From Dysgonamonadaceae bacterium (GTDB lineage Bacteria > Bacteroidota > Bacteroidia > Bacteroidales > Azobacteroidaceae), in NCBI GenBank assembly GCA_031269685.1, contig JAISYU010000075.1, forward strand, positions 35,914 to 99,913: DNA of 64,000 nucleotides, given 5' to 3'. The notes beneath the pieces were generated by a model. That model was not told the origin of the DNA, ran no database searches, and worked only from the letters and a program-made list of their open reading frames with translations. Both the position numbers and the translations under genes were made by a program. This document shows, piece after piece, positions 29,168-37,713 of the stretch. The first letter of the stretch is position 1. Each line of letters begins with the position of its first letter.

Positions 29168-29197
29168 CAAAGGTACGTATTTTTTTTGAATAAACAA
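29168..29197 (-). promoter_or_regulatory. Promoter reading into the 21-bp array
   Basis: On the minus strand TTG (29195-29197), N19, TACCTTTG (29168-29175): full consensus. Transcription would start at about 29163 and run through the repeat array into the gene at 28167-28829. Confidence 0.8.
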
Positions 29198-29233
29198 TAT
29201 GTTTTACAAAATTTGCAGGGTTATGGCGAAAAT

Positions 29234-29650
29234 TTATTCACCAATTATCTTAACAAGTACCCTCTTTTGCCGTTTTCCGTCGTATTCGCCGTAAAAAATC
29301 TGCTCCCACCTGCCAAGGTCAAGAGAGCCCTCAGTTACTGCTACAACAACTTCACGTCCCATTAACTGACGCTTGAGATGAGCGTCGGCATTGTCTTCAA
29401 AACTATTGTGATTATATTGACTGTGTGGCTTTTCAGGGGCTAACCTTTCAAGCCAGCCTTCCATGTCCCGATGAAGCCCGATTTCATCGTCGTTGATAAA
29501 TACGCTCGCCGTGATATGCATCGCATTGACAAGCGCTAACCCTTCGCCGATGCCGCTCTCCGAAAGACACCGCTCAACGTCAGGCGTAATATTTATATAC
29601 GCCCGACGCGTCGATGTATTGAACCAAAGTTCTTTACGGTAAGATTTCAT
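29234..29650 (-). CDS. YjbQ family protein (UPF0047)
   Basis: A 138-residue protein of the YjbQ/UPF0047 family. The conserved metal-site region [20 protein letters not shown], then [18 protein letters not shown], and the C-terminal [20 protein letters not shown] are all intact. Family members have been reported to show weak thiamine-phosphate synthase activity, but the physiological role is unsettled. It starts 12 nt after the stop of the GH106 lipoprotein gene and is probably co-transcribed with it; no functional link is evident. Confidence 0.9.
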   Translation of the reverse strand: MKSYRKELWFNTSTRRAYINITPDVERCLSESGIGEGLALVNAMHITASVFINDDEIGLHRDMEGWLERLAPEKPHSQYNHNSFEDNADAHLKRQLMGREVVVAVTEGSLDLGRWEQIFYGEYDGKRQKRVLVKIIGE

Positions 29651-29662
29651 AACAGTATCGTA

Positions 29663-32600
29663 CTACTTTTGTACCCGGACGGTCACCGGACCCAACAAAC
29701 CGGATTCCTGTAACGGACTGTCGGGACGTCGAGAATAGTCGCTGTGGGTGATGAAAGTATATCTGCCGCTCGTGCGTGGCTCGCCATTCAAAAGCCACTG
29801 GGGCCACTTGTCCTGGTGCGCTTCATGGTCGCGATATGGTCCGTCAAACGGTAACCTTTCATCTCCTATAAGACGATTAACCCAAAGATTGACAACCTCA
29901 ACAGTCAATTCATTTTTCCCATCTTTCAAGGCAGTAGTAATATCAACATGCCACGGAGAAGTCCAAACAGTACCGGTTTCCTCGCCATTAAGGAAGACGC
30001 GCGCAATATTCTTTACCTTGCCCAGATCAAGGTAACAGGTGGAGTTTTGAAGACTTGCGGTAGACAGATTGAACGTCGTAGTGTAAAATGCAGTCCCGGA
30101 ATAATACTTAATACCTTCGTCGGTGTGCTGACTCCAGTCCGTAAGAGATTCAAAAAGAATCTTATCAGGTCCACCCCACTTTGGATCAAACGAAACAACC
30201 CATGGATCTTCAAGAGTTAGCAGGATCTCTGTTTCAGGAAAGTTTTTAGCCTGCTGTGAAGATTTGACGTCGTTAACTTTTTCACGGAAAACAATAAAAT
30301 AACTTTCGTGAGAGTTAAATTTAAGAGGGATGGCAGTCAGTCCGTCTTTTTCGGAATACTCAGGCAAAAAACGGCGATTACCGGTAACAGGATCCCATAT
30401 CTCAGGTTGTAAACCGGAGACGCGGAAGGTCGCAATCGCACTGTGGATCGTATCCAGCCTGTTAGAAACAAAGTATATCTCCGCATCAGAAGTAGTACGG
30501 TGGGTATATCTAATTTCGCCCGTGGACGTAAAGTCGGGTGGGGTAGTGCGAGAAAGAATTTCAGATGTCACTGCGTAATTCGGATAGAGATTATCTGCTT
30601 CGGTAGCAAGCCGTGAACCAAAATAAAGAGTGCCTTTTCCAAATGACCGCTTCTCAATAGTATTAGGAAGTTTACCTTCACCCCATATTTCCTTTGCAAG
30701 CGCCCTTACCCGATCGTCGCAAGCAGGATAATCTTCAAGACTCGGCGATTGATGAGGCGGTAAACCGATGACAGTTGCCCCATTTTCAAGTAGATACTTA
30801 ATTTTATTGAGCAGGGCAGGAGTCATAGTTTCGGTATAAGGCAGCGCCAGCAAACGATATGTCGCTCCGCCAGGGAAAACGATATTGCCGTCTTTCACTT
30901 CCGAATTCATGAAGATTCCGGGAGGACATCCGTCGAAACTGTAACCCTTTCTGTCAGGTATCATTGAAGTATTTCGGAAATTGCGGTACCGCTCAACGTC
31001 GCCCTCCAACGATTCAAGCGCTGACTCCGGCGGAAGAAAAACATGGGGAGCCCCTTCAGGCGTCAGATAAAGCACGTCAGCAACCGTACGACCCTGTTGA
31101 AGCAAAAACTGACACCGACTGACATATTTGTGATACGCATCGGACAGATACCACCACGTTTGACCCCTGTCCCAGTGCACACCGTAGATTCCCATAGTCA
31201 TTCCAGGTCGCAGGCTGTCGGGAAGCGCCTGATGCTCGAAAGTGTGATACATAAACCTGTTCACGCCTCCAGCAAATGCCCAGTCTCCCTGATTCTTGAC
31301 GGAAGCAGGATGTTGACGGTAACCGTCAAACGCACAGGTAAATGATTCGGATGGACATACCGGTTGACCAATTATATGGGCGGCGGAAGATCCCTCTATG
31401 ACACTGAAAGCAGAGTTGAAATTACTCAACCCTGGCTGCAAACTCCAGAACTCACACATCGGAATATCACCCGCTGCACCGAGTTCGATGTCGCAAGTCG
31501 GATTAAGGTCGTAAGGTTCGATAGACAGTTTCATGCCGTATTTATCTGCGTATCGCTTGAGGAATCCTACATGGTTGTCAATGACCAATTCCTGGCACGT
31601 TATTCGCAAATCCCAAAGAAATCGCTCGCTAACCTCACGACTTTCTACAAGCAACCCTGCATAGACAGGATAATACGGAAGAGGATCATATCCCCGCCTG
31701 CGAGTAAATTCTTCGCGAAGGAAAGGCGTCCAATTTTGTGCACCCATTTCCCAACTGTCGAAGTGTAGCAATTTAATACCACCTCCCCTTTCCGAAGCAC
31801 GTTTAAATTCAGCACGAGAAAAAAGCTTCTCAGTGAAATTATCAAGGTGAAATCTAATAGCCGACGAATCCAATTTATCAGACTCAAAGCCAACGCCAGG
31901 AATTGGGGCAGGACGAGTCGCAGCGCCGTTATTGGTGGCTCCAAATCGCATGATATTCCATTTTCCGCGGGGAGCATCCCATTCAAGTTTACCGGTCTCC
32001 TTATTAAATAAAGCAGTAACGTCCTTGATTTCAGACTTGTTGATAGCAATGTCGCCAGGCTGTGCAGTCATATAACCGGACATTGGAATGAACTGCGGAA
32101 CACCTTTAGATGAACTGTAAGGTTTTCTATAATAAAGAGCACGTTCGTCTATTTCGGGAATATCCATATATGAACTGCCGGAGACAGGTATCGTATCTAT
32201 CACCGTCGCACCTGCCGGTACGGCAAGCACAGTCACATCTTCGTAGTAATTTTCCCATCGTTCACGCGACTCAGGCGTAAAAGCGCTTCTGCCAAAAAAC
32301 GGTTTCTTCGGTCCAGGCTTGGGTAAGTTAATGCTTTGCAAACCTTTACCACCTTCAATTTCAGTCTTGGAGTATACCAAATGCTGCATCGACTGCCTTC
32401 CTTCAACCCACGGTCCACCACTTCCGTTCCAGCCCGGACCAATGCCGACTGCCATCACAATTCCCAGCCTTTCACATTCGCGAACCGCATGTACAAAGCG
32501 ATCTTGCCACTCTTCACTCATATAGTCCACATCGCCGCGCGGAACGCCAACATTGACCTCCATGAAGAGTACATAACCGATGCCCGCTGCCTTCATTGAC

Positions 32601-32773
32601 TCCAAATCTTTCGTAATACCGTCTACCGACAGATTACCGTCCATGAAATACCAATAGACGCCAGGTCGAGCGCTGTCCGGCGGATTAGTAAACCCAGCCT
32701 CAAGAAAACTCAATCTCTTACAGCCGGAAAACCAGATAGCAATCAAAACAATAACTAAAAGAAATTTATTCAT
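29663..32773 (-). CDS. GH106-like glycoside hydrolase, lipoprotein
   Basis: A 1036-residue exported enzyme with a lipoprotein signal (MNKFLLVIVLIAIWFSGC), so probably anchored in the outer membrane. GH106 features are PGVYWYFMDGNLSVDGITKD, ESMKAAGIGYVLFMEV, GIGPGWNGSGGPWV, LLHFDSWEMGAQNWTP, then a C-terminal beta-sandwich carbohydrate-binding-like region (LGKVKNIARVFLNGEETGTV). Predicted alpha-L-rhamnosidase acting on plant pectin or glycoside side chains; activity is inferred. Full consensus promoter at 32802-32831, divergent from the isochorismatase-ThuA gene. Confidence 0.88.
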   Translation of the reverse strand: MNKFLLVIVLIAIWFSGCKRLSFLEAGFTNPPDSARPGVYWYFMDGNLSVDGITKDLESMKAAGIGYVLFMEVNVGVPRGDVDYMSEEWQDRFVHAVRECERLGIVMAVGIGPGWNGSGGPWVEGRQSMQHLVYSKTEIEGGKGLQSINLPKPGPKKPFFGRSAFTPESRERWENYYEDVTVLAVPAGATVIDTIPVSGSSYMDIPEIDERALYYRKPYSSSKGVPQFIPMSGYMTAQPGDIAINKSEIKDVTALFNKETGKLEWDAPRGKWNIMRFGATNNGAATRPAPIPGVGFESDKLDSSAIRFHLDNFTEKLFSRAEFKRASERGGGIKLLHFDSWEMGAQNWTPFLREEFTRRRGYDPLPYYPVYAGLLVESREVSERFLWDLRITCQELVIDNHVGFLKRYADKYGMKLSIEPYDLNPTCDIELGAAGDIPMCEFWSLQPGLSNFNSAFSVIEGSSAAHIIGQPVCPSESFTCAFDGYRQHPASVKNQGDWAFAGGVNRFMYHTFEHQALPDSLRPGMTMGIYGVHWDRGQTWWYLSDAYHKYVSRCQFLLQQGRTVADVLYLTPEGAPHVFLPPESALESLEGDVERYRNFRNTSMIPDRKGYSFDGCPPGIFMNSEVKDGNIVFPGGATYRLLALPYTETMTPALLNKIKYLLENGATVIGLPPHQSPSLEDYPACDDRVRALAKEIWGEGKLPNTIEKRSFGKGTLYFGSRLATEADNLYPNYAVTSEILSRTTPPDFTSTGEIRYTHRTTSDAEIYFVSNRLDTIHSAIATFRVSGLQPEIWDPVTGNRRFLPEYSEKDGLTAIPLKFNSHESYFIVFREKVNDVKSSQQAKNFPETEILLTLEDPWVVSFDPKWGGPDKILFESLTDWSQHTDEGIKYYSGTAFYTTTFNLSTASLQNSTCYLDLGKVKNIARVFLNGEETGTVWTSPWHVDITTALKDGKNELTVEVVNLWVNRLIGDERLPFDGPYRDHEAHQDKWPQWLLNGEPRTSGRYTFITHSDYSRRPDSPLQESGLLGPVTVRVQK

Positions 32774-32801
32774 ACCTTATAATTTTATAAATTTAACGCC
32801 G

Positions 32802-32831
32802 CAAAGTTAAATGAATTTTTCGGGACTGCAA
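32802..32831 (-). promoter_or_regulatory. Promoter of the GH106-yjbQ unit
   Basis: On the minus strand TTG (32829-32831), N19, TAACTTTG (32802-32809). Leader about 24 nt. Confidence 0.85.
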
Positions 32832-32989
32832 AAAATAAACATTACAAAATTCTACGAACAGAAATGAAGGCGGCAAAAAAAGAATTAGTAAACGAATAAG
32901 CAATAATAGTTTTTCAAGAAAAGATTTGCAAAACCTGCTTTTTTATAGGAATGTATGAACACTTGGAAATTTTTATCTAATACATTTCT

Positions 32990-33018
32990 TTGAATTTAAT
33001 AAAAAAGAAGTAATTTTG
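32990..33018 (+). promoter_or_regulatory. Promoter of the isochorismatase-ThuA gene
   Basis: TTG (32990-32992, within TTTG), N18, TAATTTTG (33011-33018), 37 nt before the start codon at 33056. Confidence 0.7.
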
Positions 33019-33055
33019 TGGCCAAATATTTTTATACATAAAAAAACTCTGAAAT

Positions 33056-34747
33056 ATGATTAGAAAAATCATTAATCTATTAGTTATTGCCGTACTGATT
33101 TTTGTACAGGCAATTGAAGTAAACGCAAAAAAGAAAGTGGAAAACTCATTGCGCGTTTCTCTTCAACAACGTGTCGATTCACCTTACGAAGGCGATGAGG
33201 GTCTGAAAGTTATTACAAACTCAATCCAACTCTGGCGCCCAAGTGAAACGGCTATAATTGTCTGTGATATGTGGGACCGCCACTGGTGCCCGGACGCTAC
33301 AGCACGGGTTGCCGAAATAGCGCCACACCTCGACGAAGTGCTCAATATCGCTCGCGAAAAAGGCGTGAAAATCGTGTTCGCCCCAAGTGAATGTATGGAT
33401 TATTACCGTGACTACCCGGGCAGGAAAGAAGCACAAAAGTTCCGTGATAAAAAAATCATGGAAATTGCCAAAAAGAATTCCTTTGGCGGCAGATTGCCTT
33501 CCGAAGAGGGCGCCCTGTGGCCCATAGATCAATCGGATGAAGGTTGCGAGAATGATGGCGAAAAGCCAAAACTTGTCTGGAAAAAGCAAATTGACGCACT
33601 GACAATCAAAGATAATGACCTTATCAGTGACAGCGGCACAGAAATAGGTTCCTATTTCAAAAAGAAGGGCATCAAAAACGTGATATTGACCGGAGTGCAT
33701 ACAAATATGTGTGTCATTGGACGCTCGTTCGGTCTAAGGGCTATGAAACAAATGGGTGTAAACGTTGTACTTATGAGGGATATGACCGACCTGATGTACA
33801 ATCACGCTATGCCGCCTTATGTTGACCATTTCACCGGTCTCGACCTGATTGAGGAATATATCGAAACTTACGTTTGCCCGTCAATAGTTTCTTCGGATTT
33901 TACAAATAAGAAGCAATTCGTTTTCAAGGATGATAAACGCCCCCGAGTCGCCTTCCTGACCGCCGAAAGTGAGTATCGCGCAAATCAACGGTTGCCGCAG
34001 TTTGCACATGACCTGACAATGAAGAATATACATTGCGATTTCGCACTCGGATTACCCATCATGGGAGAGGCTAAACCTGACGCTACCAATGAAGTGAAAG
34101 CAGAGTACGCTGCCTACGGTATGCCGGTTGATATAGAAAAAAGTAACACCGAAGCACCAACCCGCCATAATCTCGAAAATCTGCAGATACTCGAAGATGC
34201 AGACCTTGCAATAGTGTTTATCCGCCGTCGTGCACTCGAATCAAGTAAAATGCGTAAAATAAAGGAATATGTAGCCTCCGGTCGACCCCTTATCGGTATC
34301 CGTACGGCTTCCCATGCATTTGACGCCAAAGGTAACGTCCCCCGTTCGGGTGGTAGCATTGTCGCTGCAGATGAAAAGGCAGACAATGAACTTGACCAAT
34401 GGAGCGAATTTGATAAAGATGTACTCGGAGGCAATTACCAGGGACATTACGGACACCTGAAAACAGGCACCGATGTTACTTTAACTCCCGGTATGGAAGA
34501 ACATCCGATTCTTAGAGGCGTCGAGCCTTTCAACAGCCCTAACTGGATGTACAAAAACCGTCCCCTGCGAGCAAAAGATATACAGGTTCTTCTGCTCGGT
34601 ACAAATCCCGGAGTCCCCCAAGAACCAGTCTGCTGGCTGAAAGGTAATATTTTCTATACTTCTCTCGGACATTGGGACGACTGGAAAATAAACAACTTCC
34701 GTAAACTGATGCTCAATGCGGTAGATTATCTCTTAATCCAAAGATAA
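33056..34747 (+). CDS. Secreted isochorismatase-like / ThuA-like fusion protein
   Basis: A 563-residue exported protein with signal peptide MIRKIINLLVIAVLIFVQAI ending near VNA. Residues ~62-275 form a cysteine-hydrolase (isochorismatase-like) domain with the expected triad: Asp71 in IIVCDMWDRH, Lys176/177 in LVWKKQID and Cys219 in VHTNMCVIG. Residues ~295-563 form a ThuA-like (class I amidotransferase-fold) domain with RPRVAFLTAESEYRANQ, ADLAIVFIRRRALESSKMRK, GIRTASHAF and the C-terminal NIFYTSLGHWDDWKINNFR. ThuA-like domains occur with sugar-degradation genes; cysteine hydrolases split amide bonds. The substrate is unknown. It is divergent from a GH106 gene with only ~280 bp between, so a shared role in glycan use is possible. 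Confidence 0.85.
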   Translation: MIRKIINLLVIAVLIFVQAIEVNAKKKVENSLRVSLQQRVDSPYEGDEGLKVITNSIQLWRPSETAIIVCDMWDRHWCPDATARVAEIAPHLDEVLNIAREKGVKIVFAPSECMDYYRDYPGRKEAQKFRDKKIMEIAKKNSFGGRLPSEEGALWPIDQSDEGCENDGEKPKLVWKKQIDALTIKDNDLISDSGTEIGSYFKKKGIKNVILTGVHTNMCVIGRSFGLRAMKQMGVNVVLMRDMTDLMYNHAMPPYVDHFTGLDLIEEYIETYVCPSIVSSDFTNKKQFVFKDDKRPRVAFLTAESEYRANQRLPQFAHDLTMKNIHCDFALGLPIMGEAKPDATNEVKAEYAAYGMPVDIEKSNTEAPTRHNLENLQILEDADLAIVFIRRRALESSKMRKIKEYVASGRPLIGIRTASHAFDAKGNVPRSGGSIVAADEKADNELDQWSEFDKDVLGGNYQGHYGHLKTGTDVTLTPGMEEHPILRGVEPFNSPNWMYKNRPLRAKDIQVLLLGTNPGVPQEPVCWLKGNIFYTSLGHWDDWKINNFRKLMLNAVDYLLIQR

Positions 34748-34825
34748 AAGTATGAAGAAATATTGTTTGCCGTCTTTACCTTAACATTTAATTGTTTCCT
34801 TTGCACCCTAATTGTTTTTTTTGTA

Positions 34826-35935
34826 ATGAAACAGATAACCAATTTCATTTTACTGAAATCTCTTGCAGTTACGTTACTTTCACTTGAATTGGGTCTGGTT
34901 TTTTATGTTATACTTGATGTAAATGTACTGACTAATATTGTCAGGCAGGACGGGGATGCTGATGTACTGGGTTATTATTATAATATTGAGAATCGACAGA
35001 CGGATGATTCGGCTTATGAAAGTGTTTTCGATAACAATGTTGTTATTTTTGACCTTGACGGATCAAGATCGAGGGCAGATATTGCACGGATAATCCATGG
35101 TATAGAGGATTTTAGCCCGGCGGCAGTTGTTCTTGATGTCATCTTCCCTGATGTTTCGGACAATGATGTTACCAGTGATAGTTTACTTGCGGAGACAGTT
35201 GCGCGGTTTGACAATATTTATACTGCGGTAAGGATAAACGGCGATACGGTAGACCGTTCATTCTTTTCCGAAGGCGGAAAAGGAAGAATTAAGGAAGGTT
35301 TGGTTAACCATATAACGAAATACCGTCCGTATGAGATTTTAGAAGATGATACTATTCCTTATATATGTTTCGCTGTTGCCGGCATTGAGGGAGAAGCTGA
35401 TGAAGCACGGCTCATGAATTTCCTTGATAAAGACTTTACTGTTTTCAGTTTGGTGACAGAGTTTAGTCGAGAGGATGTTGAAGGGAAGATAATCCTGATA
35501 GGAGATTTGAATGACGGGAGGGATGCGCATGATATGCCTTTTCGTATAGACGGAGGATGGAGGGTGCCCGGTATTCGCCTGCTTGCCCACAGTTGTTCTA
35601 CTACTTTGAGCGGTAGATGGATCATTGTTTGTCCGCAGTATGCCGGCTGGATAGTTGCCTCGGTGTTTACGTTCCTGTTTTTGGTTTTCTGCTACCGGTT
35701 AGATGAGGTGGAACGTCTTCATTCTTCCATTCGTAGCCTTATTGTTGCCTCGGTCAGGATAATTCTTATTGTTCTACTTCTTTTGGGCGGTTTTATCATG
35801 TTTTCCAGGTATGATATTATTGTGAGTCCCCTTTACGGTATACTTTCGCTCACCCTTACCGGATTTGCTTCGGCGATCCTTGAAGTTTGCAACTTCATTC
35901 TGAATAAGTTCATCCCATTGGAAAGGAAACGCTGA
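34826..35935 (+). CDS. CHASE2-domain membrane protein without output domain
   Basis: A 369-residue protein from the ATG at 34826 (an in-frame TTG further upstream is less likely, since a CCTTTGC box lies between them near 34797). One N-terminal membrane segment (ILLKSLAVTLLSLELGLVFY) precedes an extracytoplasmic CHASE2 domain (FDNNVVIFDLDGSRSRADIA, FSPAAVVLDVIFPD, GKIILIGDLNDGRDAHDMP), then three membrane segments (~275-355). CHASE2 normally feeds a kinase or cyclase; here the protein stops at LERKR after the last membrane segment. The ligand and partner are unknown. Confidence 0.8.
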   Translation: MKQITNFILLKSLAVTLLSLELGLVFYVILDVNVLTNIVRQDGDADVLGYYYNIENRQTDDSAYESVFDNNVVIFDLDGSRSRADIARIIHGIEDFSPAAVVLDVIFPDVSDNDVTSDSLLAETVARFDNIYTAVRINGDTVDRSFFSEGGKGRIKEGLVNHITKYRPYEILEDDTIPYICFAVAGIEGEADEARLMNFLDKDFTVFSLVTEFSREDVEGKIILIGDLNDGRDAHDMPFRIDGGWRVPGIRLLAHSCSTTLSGRWIIVCPQYAGWIVASVFTFLFLVFCYRLDEVERLHSSIRSLIVASVRIILIVLLLLGGFIMFSRYDIIVSPLYGILSLTLTGFASAILEVCNFILNKFIPLERKR

Positions 35936-35943
35936 GCGGAAGG

Positions 35944-37212
35944 TTATTTTTCCTTCGCGTCGAAATATTCTGCGAGCTTGGCGTAGCGTCCCGTGACTAT
36001 CCCTGCATTATTTACGGAAAATATTGTGGGAGTTCCGAGCACTTTGTAGGCGGAGAAGTTCTCGCCGGCGACACCTTTAAAGTCGCACAGTTTATCCTGC
36101 CACGGGAATTTGTCGGCAGTGTAGTGGAAGGTATAATTATCGTGGTCGGCAGCGACAGATATTACGCGCATCCCGTTATCCAGCACCGCCTGATAGTGTT
36201 TTTGCAACTCGCCGAGTTCATTTTCGCAGCTTCTGCAGCCTGTTTCATAGAAGATTATGATACTGTTGGCAGGGTTTATGCTATCTCCCAATACTTTCAG
36301 TTGAGGCGCTTCATGCCCCGCGGAAAGTGTTTCCTCGCCGCCGACATCTGCGAGCAGGTTTTCTTTTCCGTAGCGGTAGAACGTGATTGTTATCTTGCCG
36401 AGCAGTTTATTTTTGATATCGTCACTGTCTATTCTTAATAGGGCTTTTCTTATGTCCGATATCAATATGGAATCTCCGAACGTGGTGAGCATACTTATCC
36501 AGGGGTCTATGAATTCGTTCCAGAGTCCACTGTTATATAATATGTCGAAGTCGAGTTTTTCCAATGCAAATGCTCTTTTTTCGGCTCTCAGTTCGTTTTC
36601 CGGCAAGTCGAGCCGGCTACCGATGCCGGTGATAAAGTTTCCGAACTCGCGTATTCTCGCAGCATAAAGGGCGCTTGCGGAAGTTTCGCTATGCAGTGAG
36701 TCGAATTGCATGCCGAGCAATGCTTTTTCTTCGAGCAGCGGTTTATGGAGATGGCTGTCGGGGGAATCATAAGCCTGCAATGCGACATTTATCAGCTTGT
36801 ACTTTTCAAGTATCTCGGCTTGCTTGAGATATTTGCCGAATAGGAACTCATTCTCTTTCGAGCCTTTGTAACTTATCGTCGTAAGATTGGGAATTGCCTC
36901 CGTGCAGGAGACGGTAAACTCCGGCTCACCGTTAATTATTATCTCCAGCCCGCCTTCTCCGACGATCATGAATTTGGATACGCCGGTGAAACCGTTATAT
37001 TTTTCGTCCGGCAGGAGTGTTACGCGCCCGTTGCCGTCAAGAGAGCCCCGCTGTATGGTATCCCTGAGATCCCCTTTGGAAGCTATGAACACGTACGGCT
37101 TACCTGCGAAGTGCGGCAGGTAAATATTGACATTCTCTGCGAATATTATCCCTACCGGTATAAAAATCATAAGTACCTGCAAAATAATTATTTTCTTAAT
37201 TTTATTATTCAT
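35944..37212 (-). CDS. Secreted thioredoxin-like (TlpA/AhpC-type) protein
   Basis: A 422-residue exported protein (signal MNNKIKKIIILQVLMIFIPV, cut near FAE). Residues ~30-110 resemble the DUF4369 beta domain often found before thioredoxin folds in Bacteroidetes. A helical middle region follows, and residues ~300-422 form a thioredoxin-like domain with the redox pair Cys326-Cys329 in YETGCRSCENEL and the cis-Pro region LGTPTIFSV. It probably acts as a periplasmic thiol-disulfide reductase; the partner is unknown. It is convergent with the CHASE2 gene (8 nt apart). A second, smaller protein of this general type lies at 58359-59195. Confidence 0.83.
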   Translation of the reverse strand: MNNKIKKIIILQVLMIFIPVGIIFAENVNIYLPHFAGKPYVFIASKGDLRDTIQRGSLDGNGRVTLLPDEKYNGFTGVSKFMIVGEGGLEIIINGEPEFTVSCTEAIPNLTTISYKGSKENEFLFGKYLKQAEILEKYKLINVALQAYDSPDSHLHKPLLEEKALLGMQFDSLHSETSASALYAARIREFGNFITGIGSRLDLPENELRAEKRAFALEKLDFDILYNSGLWNEFIDPWISMLTTFGDSILISDIRKALLRIDSDDIKNKLLGKITITFYRYGKENLLADVGGEETLSAGHEAPQLKVLGDSINPANSIIIFYETGCRSCENELGELQKHYQAVLDNGMRVISVAADHDNYTFHYTADKFPWQDKLCDFKGVAGENFSAYKVLGTPTIFSVNNAGIVTGRYAKLAEYFDAKEK

Positions 37213-37289
37213 TAGTTATTAATTTCTATTTTTAAACACTTTTCTATTAGTTATAAACTATTAACTCTTCACTATTCAGGCTTAATTTT

Positions 37290-37592
37290 CTACGCTATTG
37301 CGCAGTAAAATATTTTTGATATAGGACCTCTTTTCCCCTTCTGGTTGACCCAGCAAGCCGCTACGTAAACTATTTTTGCGTGATCAGCCTTTGAAAATTT
37401 CAGGTTGTACGGAGTTTTTGTAGCGAGAACGCTATTTTTTAATTCGGATACATTTGTTGGCAGCGCATCGAGGACATCATAGAACAACATGGCTCCTACT
37501 ACTCCTTTCCACCTTATACCTCCGAATTTCCACTTAATGTCTCTTGATATTTCATTAATAACTTTAAATCTATCAAAGTCATCAAGGATTTT
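37290..37592 (-). pseudogene. 3' fragment of a gene related to 28167-28829
   Basis: The frame is open from just after a TAA at 37593-37595 to a stop at 37290, but its first ATG is internal (37490). The translation begins FDRFKVINEISRDIKW..., continues LFYDVLDALPTNVSEL and TPYNLKFSKADHAKIVYV, and ends AACWVNQKGKRGPISKIFYC. That final part matches the C-terminus of the protein at 28167-28829 (AARWQNTRNEKGPWSPIYFA). Only the C-terminal third of the family remains. A 66-codon gene from the ATG at 37490 cannot be excluded. Confidence 0.6.
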
Positions 37593-37713
37593 TTAATTTG
37601 TATCTTTTTTGACATTGTTTAGTTTGTTTTGGGCTGCAAATATAGGTGTTATTTTTAAATATGCAATGGTTTTTTTTAAAAAGTATTATATTTGCACCTT
37701 ATTTTAATCAATA

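Noticed and set aside
28873-29193. Two plus-strand open frames through the 29-kb array (EKLFRCT-type and YRKTFRV-type heptads)
   Set aside because: They are open only because the stop-free 21-bp unit keeps any frame open; there is no promoter on that strand and no start context. The minus-strand frame at least has a promoter.
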